Shown here: positions 17,945 to 27,841 of the stretch, piece after piece
How positions within the stretch are numbered: the first letter of the stretch is position 1
Layout: each line of letters opens with the position of its first letter
Source: Acidobacteriota bacterium
Lineage (GTDB): Bacteria; Acidobacteriota; Terriglobia; Terriglobales; Acidobacteriaceae
Direction: 5' to 3'
Length of the DNA stretch: 64,000 nt
Assembly: GCA_021778845.1 (NCBI GenBank)
Contig: JAJYBU010000013.1
Coordinates: forward strand, 37,284-101,283
Translations under genes and position numbers: made by a program
Notes under the pieces: model-generated
Told to the model about the DNA's origin: nothing
Seen by the model: only the letters and a program-made list of their open reading frames with translations
The model's database searches: none

Positions 17945-18790
17945 CCTGGGCCAGAACTTCGTTCCTGACACGGTCAGCTTCAGCAGCCGTTCGCGCAGCG
18001 TCCATACCTGGGCTCGAGCATCGTGGGTGTCCGCGGCGCATAGGCGGTCCGACTGCATCAGCCCGTAGGCCGCGGCGGTCAGCAGCAGGCGAGACTGGTT
18101 GGCTCAGAAGCTGCTGCAACTGATGTCGATATCCAACGCGTGCAGTTCCTTGATCCGGTCCTCGATGTCGCCGCGCTGCCAGTAGACCTCTTCGTAGATC
18201 CACTGCGGACTCTGCTGCATGTTTCTGATGCCGAAGCACGGATTATCTTTCGGCACTTTGCCGTCGGCGCGGACCACCTCGGGCCTGCGGATCATACAGC
18301 GTTCGCGCGGCCACGTGCCGGCTGCGTAGCTTGTTTCGCTATAGATGTGTTCGGTCTTGCCTGTCACTTCGGCGAGCATGCCTGCAACCAGCACCCTCTC
18401 TTCTGCCTTGCGCTGCAGTACCGCGTTCTTAAAGTTCGACGGCGTGAGTTGCGAGGCCAGACCCAGTCCCGTCACCGGATCGTGGCCCATCAGCATCTTG
18501 TCCACCGGACCCGTGGCCAGTCGTGCCGAGTCGTTGGCGTCTGCATAGCCGCCCGCAATCGAGAAGACGAGCGGCGCCAGCAACCCGTTGAGCGAGTGCT
18601 CCACCTTGCCAGCCTGCCACTTGTCCTTCAGGCATCCGGCCAGGCCATCGATCAATTCAAAGCGCCGCCCGGCAGTCTTTACGAGTACCATTCAACCATC
18701 GGAGGAACCCTGCTGCTCGTTGAACTTCAACACCGTTGGCTTGGCAAACAGCTCTCGAAATAACAAACACTCTGACGTGATAAAGTCGAC
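17945..18790 (-). pseudogene. Degenerate IS1380-family transposase
   Basis: Reading leftwards from about 18790: an N-terminal piece (ELFAKPTVLKFNEQQGSSDG) ends at an in-frame TGA; the frame resumes as MVLVKTAGRRFELIDGLAG and GKVEHSLNGLLAPLVFSIAG, then ARLATGPVDKMLMG. A large internal segment is missing. The C-terminal part (YEEVYWQRGDIEDRIKELHA) shifts frame near 18110 and continues as ANQSRLLLTAAAYGLMQSD and ARAQVWTLRERLLKL. This order and content fit IS1380 transposases. A nonsense codon, an internal deletion and a frameshift make it inactive. Terminal inverted repeats were not identified. Confidence 0.78.
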
Positions 18791-18799
18791 CACGCGATA

Positions 18800-19303
18800 G
18801 CCTCTTTTGTTGCCGCAAACGTTGTCTCCACGACATGTTTGTAGCACAAGAGGCCTCCGCTTTTTCAACCTTCACGAATTGTCCGGGGTAGACGCAATCC
18901 AGATCCATGGATTCATCACTTTGAGAGGGTCACAAATAGAGACACGGTAAGATGCATCTTCTGGACGTCTAAGCGAATGAATACCACATCAAGCATGATC
19001 ACATTTCTGCAGCATCTTCATTGGGACGAGATCAGCACCTTATCGGAACCTCATCACCCTGCAGGTAACACAGAGAAGATCATCACTAATCGCCCACCCC
19101 CGGAGCACTTGCGTGCAGCGTATCACAACCTACTCCAAATGGTTGGGCTTCAACAGGGCCATATAAACGACGTCCATTTGATGGCGCTCGATCTTGCAGT
19201 ACCTTCTTAGACTGAAAGTCATGAATGATCTGTACCCTGCGCATAGTGGACTAATTGACTTTTGCAATCGGTTTATTTCAGAAAGTTGTGGTGACCCTGA
19301 CAA
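18800..19303. other. Intergenic region upstream of the first GH92 gene
   Basis: About 500 bp. One 77-codon frame (18977-19210, plus strand) has an ATG but no recognisable domain and no good ribosome-binding site, so I do not call it a gene. The promoter of the GH92 gene should lie in the last 100 bp, but no convincing pair of hexamers was found. Confidence 0.4.
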
Positions 19304-21559
19304 ATGCTGATTCTTCCGCGACGGCGATGCCTTCGTAGTACTGCTGTATTCCTTCTATGCGCATACATGGCGCACGCCCAGAGTTCGCCCATCGATTCCG
19401 TCAATGTTTACATTGGAACTGGCAGCGGCCCTATTGGTTATGGCGGTAGCATGCCCTTTGTTGCTGCTCCGTTTGGGATGACGGATTGGACGGCACAGAC
19501 GCGTCAGAATAAGTTAGGTACGGTTTCCTATAAGTATCAGGACACGAGCATTTCAGGCTTCATGGGTACCCACCAGCCAGCGATATGGATGGGTGATTAT
19601 GGCTATGTCACGCTGATGCCTGAGGTCGATTCTCTCAAGACAAGCCCAGTCGAGCGCCAGCTACCCTTTCTTCACCGAGATGAGATAGCGCGGCCTGACT
19701 ATTACTCAGTTCTACTCGACGCTCGGAAAGCGCGCACGCTCCGCACTGAGATGACGGCGACGGATCGCTGCGCCCTTCTGCGCTTTACCTTTCCAGCAAA
19801 TGCATCGTCGACCATTCTTGTTGAAGCTTCCCGGCCTGGGGTTGAGGGATTCGTTCAGGTGCATTCGGAACGTAACGAAATCAGTGGTTACAATCCCGAC
19901 CGCATGGATGCAAACCTCGGCCCGTTGCCTTTGAAGAACTTCAGAGGATATTTTGTCGTTCAGTTCAGTAAGAGCTTCGTAAGCTTCGGGACTTATGGGC
20001 CTTCGGCGAGCATCCACCGTCCGGAGACGGGCGCCTTTGCGAGCTTTTCGACAAGACGGGATGAGGTGATCGAGGCACGGGTGGGAACATCGTTTATCAG
20101 CCTGGATCAGGCTCGTGCGAATCTAACCACCGAGATTCCTACCTGGAACTTCGATCACGTGAAGCACGATCTCACCAATCGGTGGAACGCGAAGCTACGT
20201 CAGGTAGATGTAAGGGGAGCGACAAACGATCAAAGAAAGATCCTTTATTCGGCTCTCTATCACGCGTTGCTTTATCCTCGGGAATTTTCTGAGTATGGGC
20301 GCTACTATAGCGCCTTCGATGACTCGATTCATGCAGGTGAATCGTATACGGCATATTCTATTTGGGATACGTTTCGAGCTGAATTCAGCCTCCAGACCCT
20401 CCTTGCTCCCGAGAGAATCAATGGGATGATTACGGCTTTGCTGCAAAATTACCAGGAAGGTGGCTGGATGCCTAAGTGGCCGAATCCTTCTTACACCAAC
20501 ATTATGATTGGCACGCACGCAGATTCATTGGTTGCCGAGGCCATCCAGAAGGGGTTTACCGGATTTAACTACAACATAGCATGGGACGCGGTATATAAAG
20601 ACGCAATGACTCCTCCCGAAGGAGACGCGACCCGCCGCTGGTATGATCGAGAACCTCATACTCCTTATGAAGCGCGCGGTGGACTTAGCTATTCCAAGGT
20701 GCTGGGGTACGTGCCAGCAGATAGGACCGCAGAGGCTGCATCGAGAACGCTGGAAGACGCTTATGACGATTGGTGTGTTGCTCAAATAGCCAAAAATATG
20801 GGTAAGATGCGAGATTACCGATTCTTTCTGAAGCGCTCACTGAATTACGAGCATGAATTCAACTCAGCTACCGGATTTATGCAGGCTAGAAATTTTGATG
20901 GATCATGGGCAGATCCAGAGGTTGGGTGGACAGAAGGCAATCATTGGGTCTACACATGGGCCGTTCTGCATGATATTCCAGGACTTCTTAAATTAATGGG
21001 CGGAAGAGCAGCATACAACGCTCTGTTGGATCAGCACTTTATGGGTGGCCACAACGTCCATCGTAACGAGCCCAGCCATCATTATGGTTATCTGTATGAT
21101 TACAGCGGAGAGCCGTGGAAGACTCAAGCCAAGGTACGCGAAATTGCAGCAGCAGAGTATGCGAATCTCCCATCAGGGCTTGATGGCGATGATGATTGTG
21201 GGCAAATGTCGGCGTGGTATATTTTCACCGCCCTTGGATTCTATCCGCTCAATCCAGCTTCGGGTGAATATCTGATTGGAAGCCCACTCTTCAGGACGAT
21301 GACGCTGCGGATGGCAAGCGGGCACTCATTTACTGTGTCCGCCACGAATGCCTCCGCTACGAATATCTATATCCAAAGTGCTTCGCTTAATGGATCCCCG
21401 CTGAATATTCCGCTCATTCACTATGCGGATATTGTAGGTGGAGGAGCGCTCAGATTTACGATGGGCCCGACCCCCTCAAGGTGGGGTGAGGAGTGGAATC
21501 CACCTACGCTGAGAGAAGAGATGGGACTACCTTCAAAGATCAGTCTACTCAGCAAATAG
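19304..21559 (+). CDS. GH92 alpha-mannosidase
   Basis: Exported (signal peptide ending CAYMAHAQ) and about 751 residues, the usual GH92 size. GH92 enzymes are calcium-dependent, inverting exo-alpha-mannosidases acting on N-glycans or yeast-type mannan. Landmarks: VNVYIGTGSGPIGYGGSMPF, SISGFMGTHQPAIWMGDYG, TYRAEFSLQTL-like barrel start (IWDTFRAEFSLQTLLAPER), EGNHWVYTW with the probable acid Glu544, RNEPSHHYGYLYDYSG, and the acidic base triad DDD near 629-631 in GDDDCGQMSAWYIF. The next gene (GH5) follows after 70 bp on the same strand and may be co-transcribed. A second GH92 at 52333 is a distant paralogue. Linkage specificity cannot be assigned from sequence alone. Confidence 0.93.
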   Translation: MLILPRRRCLRSTAVFLLCAYMAHAQSSPIDSVNVYIGTGSGPIGYGGSMPFVAAPFGMTDWTAQTRQNKLGTVSYKYQDTSISGFMGTHQPAIWMGDYGYVTLMPEVDSLKTSPVERQLPFLHRDEIARPDYYSVLLDARKARTLRTEMTATDRCALLRFTFPANASSTILVEASRPGVEGFVQVHSERNEISGYNPDRMDANLGPLPLKNFRGYFVVQFSKSFVSFGTYGPSASIHRPETGAFASFSTRRDEVIEARVGTSFISLDQARANLTTEIPTWNFDHVKHDLTNRWNAKLRQVDVRGATNDQRKILYSALYHALLYPREFSEYGRYYSAFDDSIHAGESYTAYSIWDTFRAEFSLQTLLAPERINGMITALLQNYQEGGWMPKWPNPSYTNIMIGTHADSLVAEAIQKGFTGFNYNIAWDAVYKDAMTPPEGDATRRWYDREPHTPYEARGGLSYSKVLGYVPADRTAEAASRTLEDAYDDWCVAQIAKNMGKMRDYRFFLKRSLNYEHEFNSATGFMQARNFDGSWADPEVGWTEGNHWVYTWAVLHDIPGLLKLMGGRAAYNALLDQHFMGGHNVHRNEPSHHYGYLYDYSGEPWKTQAKVREIAAAEYANLPSGLDGDDDCGQMSAWYIFTALGFYPLNPASGEYLIGSPLFRTMTLRMASGHSFTVSATNASATNIYIQSASLNGSPLNIPLIHYADIVGGGALRFTMGPTPSRWGEEWNPPTLREEMGLPSKISLLSK

Positions 21560-21629
21560 GGGTGTGCATATGAACAATCGTTTGACTAAAGCATAAATGC
21601 AGTGGAATACTTCCACAGCCGGGTTCTCT

Positions 21630-22838
21630 ATGACGAAATGGCTTGCATTGCTCCTGTTCGGAGTCTCCTCCACGCTCTACTCGCAATCGGGATATGTTCA
21701 TACCGATAGCCATAACCTCGTCGCGCCCGATGGTACGGAACTCCATCTTAAAGGAACCAACCTCGGCAACTGGTTTGAGCAGGAAGGCTACATGTTCGAT
21801 CTCGACGGCGGTCCTCAGTCTCCGCGCGAGATCGAAGATCTGGTCAACCAACTGATTGGCCCCGAAGATGCGGCGAAGTTCTGGCAGCAATATCGAGACA
21901 CGTATGTCACCGAAGATGACATACGATTTCTTCACGAGGCGGGTCTTAACTCGATTCGGATCCCACTCCACTACAAATACTTCGTGTCTGGAGATGATGA
22001 AGGATTTCGTTTGCTGGACCGTGTAGTCGGATGGGCGGCGAAGTACCACATGTATGTCGTGCTCGACCTGCACTGTGCTCCCGGTGGTCAGACGGGTACG
22101 AACATTGACGACAGTTGGGGGTATCCGTGGCTTTACGAGTCCCCTGCTGAGCAACAGTTGACTATCGACATCTGGCAGCGTATCGCAAAGCACTATCGTA
22201 AGAACTCCACCGTGCTTGGCTACGATCTGCTCAACGAACCCATCCCGCATTTTCCGCAGTTACGCCAGTACAACAAGGATCTCGAGCCTATGTACAAGCG
22301 CATCACCGCGGCCATTCGCAAGGTGGATTCGCATCACGTCATTATCCTCGGTGGGGCTCAGTGGGACTCAAACTTCGATGTCTTCGGCCCTCCCTTCGAT
22401 AAGAACGTGATGTACACCTTCCATAAATATTGGACTCCGCCCACGCAAGCCGTCATCCAGCCGTACCTGGATTACCGCGCGAAGTACAACGTTCCTATCT
22501 GGCTGGGCGAGTCTGGGGAGAACAACGATGCATGGATTCATGATTTCGTCGGCGTGCTTAACCAGAACGACGTCGGGTGGGCCTTCTGGACCTATAAACG
22601 CATGGACACCACAGCCAGCATGGTGTCTTTGCAGAAGCCTGTTTACTGGGATGAGATTGTCGCGTACGCAAAGCTCCATCGCACAACTGGCGATGCCGAG
22701 AAGCTTCTCTCCGTTCGCCCCTCACTCGAGCACTCCCGCGCAGCATTTCAGGATCTGCTCCAGGAGATCACCTTTGCAAGATGCCGCGTGAACAAGGGAT
22801 ATCTCTCGGCTCTGAACCTGTCCGTACCGGCTCCGTAA
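21630..22838 (+). CDS. GH5-family beta-glycanase (cellulase/exo-glucanase type)
   Basis: A secreted (beta/alpha)8 retaining glycosidase. The ATG at 21630 gives a compact signal peptide (MTKWLALLLFGVSSTLYSQ); an in-frame ATG at 21597 adds eleven residues, and neither has a strong ribosome-binding site. GH5 hallmarks: LKGTNLGNWFEQEGYMF, LNSIRIPLHYKYF, VLDLHCAPGGQ, YDLLNEPIP with acid/base Glu203, and WLGESGENND with nucleophile Glu294. The LKGTNLGNW opening resembles exo-beta-1,3-glucanase-type members, which would suit beta-glucan breakdown together with the nearby GH3 and GH55-like proteins (inference). A clamp of two hairpins follows at 22920-22991. Confidence 0.9.
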   Translation: MTKWLALLLFGVSSTLYSQSGYVHTDSHNLVAPDGTELHLKGTNLGNWFEQEGYMFDLDGGPQSPREIEDLVNQLIGPEDAAKFWQQYRDTYVTEDDIRFLHEAGLNSIRIPLHYKYFVSGDDEGFRLLDRVVGWAAKYHMYVVLDLHCAPGGQTGTNIDDSWGYPWLYESPAEQQLTIDIWQRIAKHYRKNSTVLGYDLLNEPIPHFPQLRQYNKDLEPMYKRITAAIRKVDSHHVIILGGAQWDSNFDVFGPPFDKNVMYTFHKYWTPPTQAVIQPYLDYRAKYNVPIWLGESGENNDAWIHDFVGVLNQNDVGWAFWTYKRMDTTASMVSLQKPVYWDEIVAYAKLHRTTGDAEKLLSVRPSLEHSRAAFQDLLQEITFARCRVNKGYLSALNLSVPAP

Positions 22839-22919
22839 CAGCGCAGCGCCTTCGCATCCCAGAGGGCCGACGAAGATGCAGCACTTCGTACTCCGCCTGC
22901 ACACACGGATGTAGATCGA

Positions 22920-22991
22920 GTGAAGCGGAAGCAGCGCTTCACCGGTTGGGGGTGTCGGCCCAACTCCAAGACGAGCGCCAAGCCTTGGCGC
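22920..22991. repeat. Two consecutive perfect hairpins downstream of the GH5 gene
   Basis: GTGAAGCG-N7-CGCTTCAC (22920-22942) and GCGCCAAG-C-CTTGGCGC (22975-22991) are both perfect inverted repeats. Neither has a T tract, so they are more likely stability or boundary elements than classic terminators. Confidence 0.45.
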
Positions 22992-23034
22992 AAGGTAGTT
23001 CCAACGGCAGCTTTATCCGGGTGGGACATTTAGC

Positions 23035-23067
23035 TTGACAAGCATCAACCATTTGGATGACTATTAT
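23035..23067 (+). promoter_or_regulatory. Candidate promoter of the first TonB receptor gene
   Basis: A perfect TTGACA (23035-23040) is followed by GACTAT (23059-23064, spacing 18) or TATTAT (23062-23067, spacing 21). The palindromic operator lies about 25 bp further downstream, a repressing position. Confidence 0.45.
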
Positions 23068-23089
23068 CTCCGATTTCCGATAGTCTCAA

Positions 23090-23105
23090 AGACAAACGTT
23101 TGTCT
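23090..23105. promoter_or_regulatory. LacI-type operator AGACAAACGTTTGTCT
   Basis: A perfect 16-bp palindrome with a central CG, the geometry of LacI-family operators. It lies 53 bp upstream of the TonB receptor start codon. Three near-identical sites occur at 30894, 36385 and 36715. The LacI protein encoded at 29677-30750 is the obvious candidate binder. Confidence 0.75.
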
Positions 23106-23157
23106 GATTCTAAAGATCGACTGGATGCACTGAAAGACATAAGTTTTGGGAGGCTCT

Positions 23158-26100
23158 ATGAAGCTACGAAGTTCCATACGAAGAATTGCCGCTATCGCCA
23201 TGGCCGGCATTCTGGGGTTGGGTATTGTCCATGCACAAAGTACAAACTCAGGTGATATCCGTGGCACCGTCACGGACTCATCCGGAGCACTCCTTCCAGG
23301 AGTCACCGTCACAGTAACTAACAACAATACCGGTGTTACGAAGACGCTCGTCACCAACGGCGCTGGCTTGTACGACACCTCGTCGATTGTGGTGGGTAGC
23401 TACAGTGTCACCTTCGAACATACAGGCTTCGCCAAGTATGAACGTTCCAATGTGACGTTGGAAGTTGGAACCTCCACTGTCAACGCCTCTCTCAAGGTTG
23501 GGTCGACGAATCAGGAAGTGGTCGTGAATACCGACATCCCCCTCCTGACGACAGAGACAGGCTCGCAATCGACGACGCTGGAAGCGAAGTCGATGGCGGT
23601 TCTTCCCAACGTGGGTCAGGACTGGGAAAACTTCGCGATTCTCATCCCTGGATCGTCTGGTGCGCCGGGTGGCTCGCAAGGCTCCACGAATCCTGGACAG
23701 GAGATCTCGGCCAACGGAAACCTGCCCTACAGCAACGTGCTCGCTGATGGTTCCACCACCACGTTGTCTCATAGCGCGAACTCAGACGTCAGCGTCTTTG
23801 AGGACGTGGCGGAACTTCAAATCTCGACGTCGTCTTTCTCGGCGCAGTACGGCATCGGCGGCATCATCTTCAACCAGATCAGCAAGGGCGGTACCAGTCA
23901 GTTTCACGGCAGCGCGTACGAGTACATTCAGAACGACGCGTTCAATGGCAGTCCCTATGGGTTCTACGGGAACCAGTCAACCAAGACACGAATTCGCTTT
24001 GACAACTTTGGCGGAACCATTGGCGGTCCCATCCTCAAGCAAAAAGCATTTTTCTTCTTCAACTACGACCAGACTGTAAACAAGGGAAGCAGCAGTGGAA
24101 CGAATAGCATCCCGACCCCGCAGGTCATGGCGGGCGATTTCACGGGTCAGCCCCTCATCTACGATCCCACCACGCAGACTATTGCGCACGATGCCAAGGG
24201 GAATCCGTACCCTGTCCGGCGGTCCTTCCTCAGCGAGTACGGTACTAATGCCGTTCCCGCATTTCTTCAGGACAAAGTTGCGCAAAATTTCCAGAAGTTC
24301 TACCCAACGCCAACCAACCACATTCCCGGTGGAATCTTTCTACCCGGAAGCGATAACAACGGCATCATCCAGAACAACTTCTTCGCCAAGGAGCCGAGCC
24401 CGAATCCATTCCGCAAGTACTTTGGGCGTCTGGACTACGACATCACGCATCACAACCGTCTGACCGCTTCCGTGACAAACCGTGATAACCCTGCGGTGTT
24501 TCCCAGCGTCGTATCTGCTTGCCCGATCGGCTGCCAGAATGGTGACGTCGAGAGCTACAACTCCCAGGTGTCCGACGTCTGGACGATCAGCGCCAGCGTT
24601 ATCAACGAAGCTCGGATGGGCTACACCTATCAGGGAAACTTCTACAGCGACCAGGCGCTCGGCAAAGGGTATGCGAGCGAACTTGGGTGGCAAGCTGCGA
24701 AAGCCGATGATTTTCCTGCTATCCAGTTCGTCACCAACTACCCCTATGCCTGGATTCAGCCAAGCGCCAACGCGGTCTACAAAGAGCACGTCTTCGATCC
24801 TTCCGACGTAGTGACCATGATTATCGGGAAGCACGTTCTTCACTTCGGTGGCGAGCTGCAATTCTTCCGTGACGACTCTACCGCGTGGGGTAACACCAAC
24901 GCTGGAACCTATCAGTTCTCAGGTCAGTACACGCAGAACTGGACAGTCAACGGTTCGGGAGTCGCTTCCCCCAATGGAGCCTCTGGCGCCGACTATGCAG
25001 ACTTCCTGCTCGGCGAAGCGCAGAACTGGAACGCGAGTGTTTCTCCAGAATATGGTGCCCGCCTCAAGAGTCCTCAGATGTTCATTCAGGACGACTATAA
25101 GGTCAAGCCCAACCTCACCCTGAACATTGGCCTCCGCTACCAAATCCGTCATGGATGGAGTGAAGTCCATGGCAATGAAGCTGTCTTCGATCCCACCGTG
25201 CTCAACCCAGCGACCAACACTCTTGGAGCCTACTGGTATGGCGTCACGAAGGCGAATGGACGTGGTGCCCTGGAAGATACAACGTTCACGACCATTCTCC
25301 CGCGGTTCGGATTCTCGTATCTGCCCAATCCCACAATGACCATTCGTGGCGGCTTCGGTGTCTATGCCTATAACCTCAGCCTTGATACGTACGGTGGCGG
25401 TATGGGAGCAGCCATCAGCAGCTCTGGCAGCATCGCCGACCAGACCAATGGTATCCAGCCCATCACCATCCTTGATGGTACCGGGACGGACTTCCAGACG
25501 GGCGCACCTCTCCCGTACACGGCAGCCTCAACCAGCCCAACCCGTTTCAACGGACAAGGCGTTACCTACACTCAGTACCACACGCCCGATCCTGAGATCT
25601 ACCAGTGGAACCTGTCGACACAAAATGAAATTGGACCCAACATGGAGGTCGAAATGGCCTATGTGGCAAGCCATGGCTTCAATTTGAACTTCCCAACGGA
25701 TCTGAACCAGATCCCCCAGGCAGACTTGGCTCCGAACGATATCGCCTTCCGTCCCTATCCCAATTACCAGGGCATCGGTGGAAGCACCAATAATGCAATC
25801 TCCAACTACAACTCGTTGCAGGTGACAGTTCAGCGGCGTCTCTCGGCCGGCCTGGAGTTCAACTTCAATTACACGTGGTCTCACTTTCTTGATGATGCGG
25901 ACTCTTCGGGATGGGGCAGCCGTGCTGGTGCCCAACCTTACCAGATTGCAAATAACCCTAGAGCCAATTACAGCAATTCGAACTTCGATGTCCGCAATGC
26001 TTTCAAGGGAAATGTGGTCTATGAATTGCCGTTTGGCAGAGGAAGAAAGTATCTGAACAATAGCCATTTTATCGATGAATTGGTTGGTGGCTATCAACTC

Positions 26101-26568
26101 TCCAGCACCATCCAACTTACCAGCGGCCAGCCGTTCACTGTTACCACCAGTGCTACCAGTTATGCCCAGGCTGGCTCGGTCTTCCCGAACTATTCGGGTA
26201 TACCGGTGCGGCCCAGAAATGGACGTACGATTCAGGAATGGTATAACCCAGCTGCATTCACACTGCCGGCCAATGGAACCTTTGGAAACGTAAGAAGGAA
26301 CAGTCTCTACGGGCCTGGCATCGAGTTGGTCAACATCTCAGCGGGCAAGCTCTTTGACATCTACAAAACCGTCAAACTACAGATCCGAGCCGATGCGACC
26401 AATGCTTTCAACCATGCCAACTTCGGCTTCCCTCAGACTAACCTCCCAACCGGCAATCTGCAGCCGGGACAAGCGTACCCAGAAAATGCGTTCTCTGGCG
26501 AACAGATCAACGGCAGTATCCAAGGTGGGCCGCGTACCATTCAGTTAGGCGCACGGCTCCAGTTCTAA
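23158..26568 (+). CDS. TonB-dependent receptor with carboxypeptidase-regulatory-like N-domain
   Basis: An outer-membrane transporter of about 1136 residues, the large type common in Acidobacteriota. A signal peptide (IAAIAMAGILGLGIVHAQ) is followed by a CarboxypepD_reg-like Ig fold (SGDIRGTVTDSSGALLPGVT), a plug (around ISANGNLPYSNVLADG to FNQISKGGTSQFHGSAYEY) and a long beta-barrel ending in the aromatic C-terminus ARLQF. The ATG at 23158 has a perfect GGGAGG site; a TTG at 23146 is unlikely. A LacI-type operator lies 53 bp upstream and a strong terminator follows. It probably imports oligosaccharides released by the regulon's hydrolases; the substrate is inferred only. Confidence 0.93.
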   Translation: MKLRSSIRRIAAIAMAGILGLGIVHAQSTNSGDIRGTVTDSSGALLPGVTVTVTNNNTGVTKTLVTNGAGLYDTSSIVVGSYSVTFEHTGFAKYERSNVTLEVGTSTVNASLKVGSTNQEVVVNTDIPLLTTETGSQSTTLEAKSMAVLPNVGQDWENFAILIPGSSGAPGGSQGSTNPGQEISANGNLPYSNVLADGSTTTLSHSANSDVSVFEDVAELQISTSSFSAQYGIGGIIFNQISKGGTSQFHGSAYEYIQNDAFNGSPYGFYGNQSTKTRIRFDNFGGTIGGPILKQKAFFFFNYDQTVNKGSSSGTNSIPTPQVMAGDFTGQPLIYDPTTQTIAHDAKGNPYPVRRSFLSEYGTNAVPAFLQDKVAQNFQKFYPTPTNHIPGGIFLPGSDNNGIIQNNFFAKEPSPNPFRKYFGRLDYDITHHNRLTASVTNRDNPAVFPSVVSACPIGCQNGDVESYNSQVSDVWTISASVINEARMGYTYQGNFYSDQALGKGYASELGWQAAKADDFPAIQFVTNYPYAWIQPSANAVYKEHVFDPSDVVTMIIGKHVLHFGGELQFFRDDSTAWGNTNAGTYQFSGQYTQNWTVNGSGVASPNGASGADYADFLLGEAQNWNASVSPEYGARLKSPQMFIQDDYKVKPNLTLNIGLRYQIRHGWSEVHGNEAVFDPTVLNPATNTLGAYWYGVTKANGRGALEDTTFTTILPRFGFSYLPNPTMTIRGGFGVYAYNLSLDTYGGGMGAAISSSGSIADQTNGIQPITILDGTGTDFQTGAPLPYTAASTSPTRFNGQGVTYTQYHTPDPEIYQWNLSTQNEIGPNMEVEMAYVASHGFNLNFPTDLNQIPQADLAPNDIAFRPYPNYQGIGGSTNNAISNYNSLQVTVQRRLSAGLEFNFNYTWSHFLDDADSSGWGSRAGAQPYQIANNPRANYSNSNFDVRNAFKGNVVYELPFGRGRKYLNNSHFIDELVGGYQLSSTIQLTSGQPFTVTTSATSYAQAGSVFPNYSGIPVRPRNGRTIQEWYNPAAFTLPANGTFGNVRRNSLYGPGIELVNISAGKLFDIYKTVKLQIRADATNAFNHANFGFPQTNLPTGNLQPGQAYPENAFSGEQINGSIQGGPRTIQLGARLQF

Positions 26569-26584
26569 GCTGCTTCTCTCAAAC

Positions 26585-26619
26585 CAAAGGGACGACCTCT
26601 GGTTGTCCCTTTGTTCTTT
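26585..26619 (+). terminator. Rho-independent terminator after the TonB receptor gene
   Basis: CAAAGGGACGACC (26585-26597) pairs with GGTTGTCCCTTTG (26601-26613) across a TCT loop, with a single G-U wobble, followed by a T-rich tail. It begins 17 bp after the receptor stop, so the downstream TPR gene depends on read-through or its own promoter. Confidence 0.8.
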
Positions 26620-26654
26620 AAGCTCATCCACAAATGAGTATTATTCAAGGTGAC

Positions 26655-27830
26655 ATGCGCATCAGCAAGCCCGCCTATTTCGCGTTCGCTCTCTTGGTTA
26701 TTTCTGCTCTCGGCCAGGGACAATCCGCCTCCACTCGGCAAACAGAACTTGCTCACCATGAGAGTCTGGCCAAGCAGTATTTGAGCAAACGCAAGCCAGC
26801 GCAGGCAATTCCAGAGCTGCAGGCAGTTGTCCTACTTGATCCGAAGAACCTCGATGCACGCGCGAACCTGGGCGTCCTCTTGTTCTTCCAAGGCAAATTT
26901 GATGAGGCGCTCCCACAACTGCGAACAGCCATCCAGATGAAGCCTGATCTCTGGAAAATTGAATCATTGCTCGGCATTGCCGAACGCAGAACAGGCGACG
27001 ATCACCAGGGCCGCCTTGACCTCGAATCTGCCTTTCCCCACATCGAAGACCCCAAACTTAAAATCGATGTTGGACTTCAGCTCATCGAGAGTTACACGGC
27101 TACCGAGGATCTGGACAAGGCGTCTGATCTCATTGCCCAACTCTTGCGCATCAAGCCCACAGACCCGGTCCTGCTCTATGCCGCCTATCGCATTCACGCG
27201 CAAATGATGAGCCAGGATCTGCTCAGTCTCTCCCTCGCGGCACCGGAGTCCGCGCAACTACATCAGGCTATCGCGCATGAGTTGCAGCGTACACACGACC
27301 TGCAAGGCACAATCAAGAATCTCCGCGAAGCTCTGGCGCTCGATCCCAATCTCCCTGGTATCCACTTCGAACTCGCCGAGGCCCTGCATGCGTCCGACGA
27401 CCAGCGGCTTCGTGCAGAAGCCGTGCAGCATTATAGGCTCGCCGTACTCACTGACCCAGCGGACGCCAAGGCCGCAAGCCGACTCGGCGATATCGAAGTC
27501 GAGAACGGAGATCTCGACGCAGCTGAAAAAGACTATCAGCAGGCCCTGAAACTTCAACCTAACTTCGCAGACGCAAAGATCGGCATGGCCAATGTCCTGA
27601 CTGAAAAGGGGGAGCCTTCCGCTGCAGCTCCCCTGCTTGAGCAGGTCATTGCCGCGGATCCCTCTAACTACCTCGCGCACTATCGCCTGAGTGCTGTTTA
27701 CCGGAAACTACACCGTCCGGAGGACGTCAAGCGCGAACTCGATGCCTACACAAAATACAAGACGATGCATGAGAAGCTGACGATCATCTATCAAACTAGC
27801 GATTCTCCGCCAAAGAGCCCAGGTAAATAG
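26655..27830 (+). CDS. Exported TPR-repeat protein
   Basis: A signal peptide (ISKPAYFAFALLVISALGQGQ) leads into about nine TPR-like helical pairs, for example PAQAIPELQAVVLLDPKNLD, ARANLGVLLFFQGKFDEALP, and near the C-terminus AEKDYQQALKLQPNFADAKI. The ATG at 26655 has an AAGGTG site; an ATG at 26634 lacks one. The CRTAC1 gene follows 11 bp later, so the two are surely co-transcribed. In Bacteroidetes the receptor partner SusD is also a TPR-rich fold; whether these TPR proteins play an analogous role with Acidobacteria-type receptors is speculation. No enzymatic motif is seen. Confidence 0.85.
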   Translation: MRISKPAYFAFALLVISALGQGQSASTRQTELAHHESLAKQYLSKRKPAQAIPELQAVVLLDPKNLDARANLGVLLFFQGKFDEALPQLRTAIQMKPDLWKIESLLGIAERRTGDDHQGRLDLESAFPHIEDPKLKIDVGLQLIESYTATEDLDKASDLIAQLLRIKPTDPVLLYAAYRIHAQMMSQDLLSLSLAAPESAQLHQAIAHELQRTHDLQGTIKNLREALALDPNLPGIHFELAEALHASDDQRLRAEAVQHYRLAVLTDPADAKAASRLGDIEVENGDLDAAEKDYQQALKLQPNFADAKIGMANVLTEKGEPSAAAPLLEQVIAADPSNYLAHYRLSAVYRKLHRPEDVKRELDAYTKYKTMHEKLTIIYQTSDSPPKSPGK

Positions 27831-27841
27831 AGGTCGACGCA

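Noticed and set aside
18977..19210. 77-codon frame in the gap before the first GH92
   Set aside because: No ribosome-binding site, no recognisable domain, and surrounded by decayed transposon DNA.
22920..22991. CRISPR-like or tandem repeat after the GH5 gene
   Set aside because: Two unrelated hairpins, not copies of each other, with no regular spacing and no cas genes.
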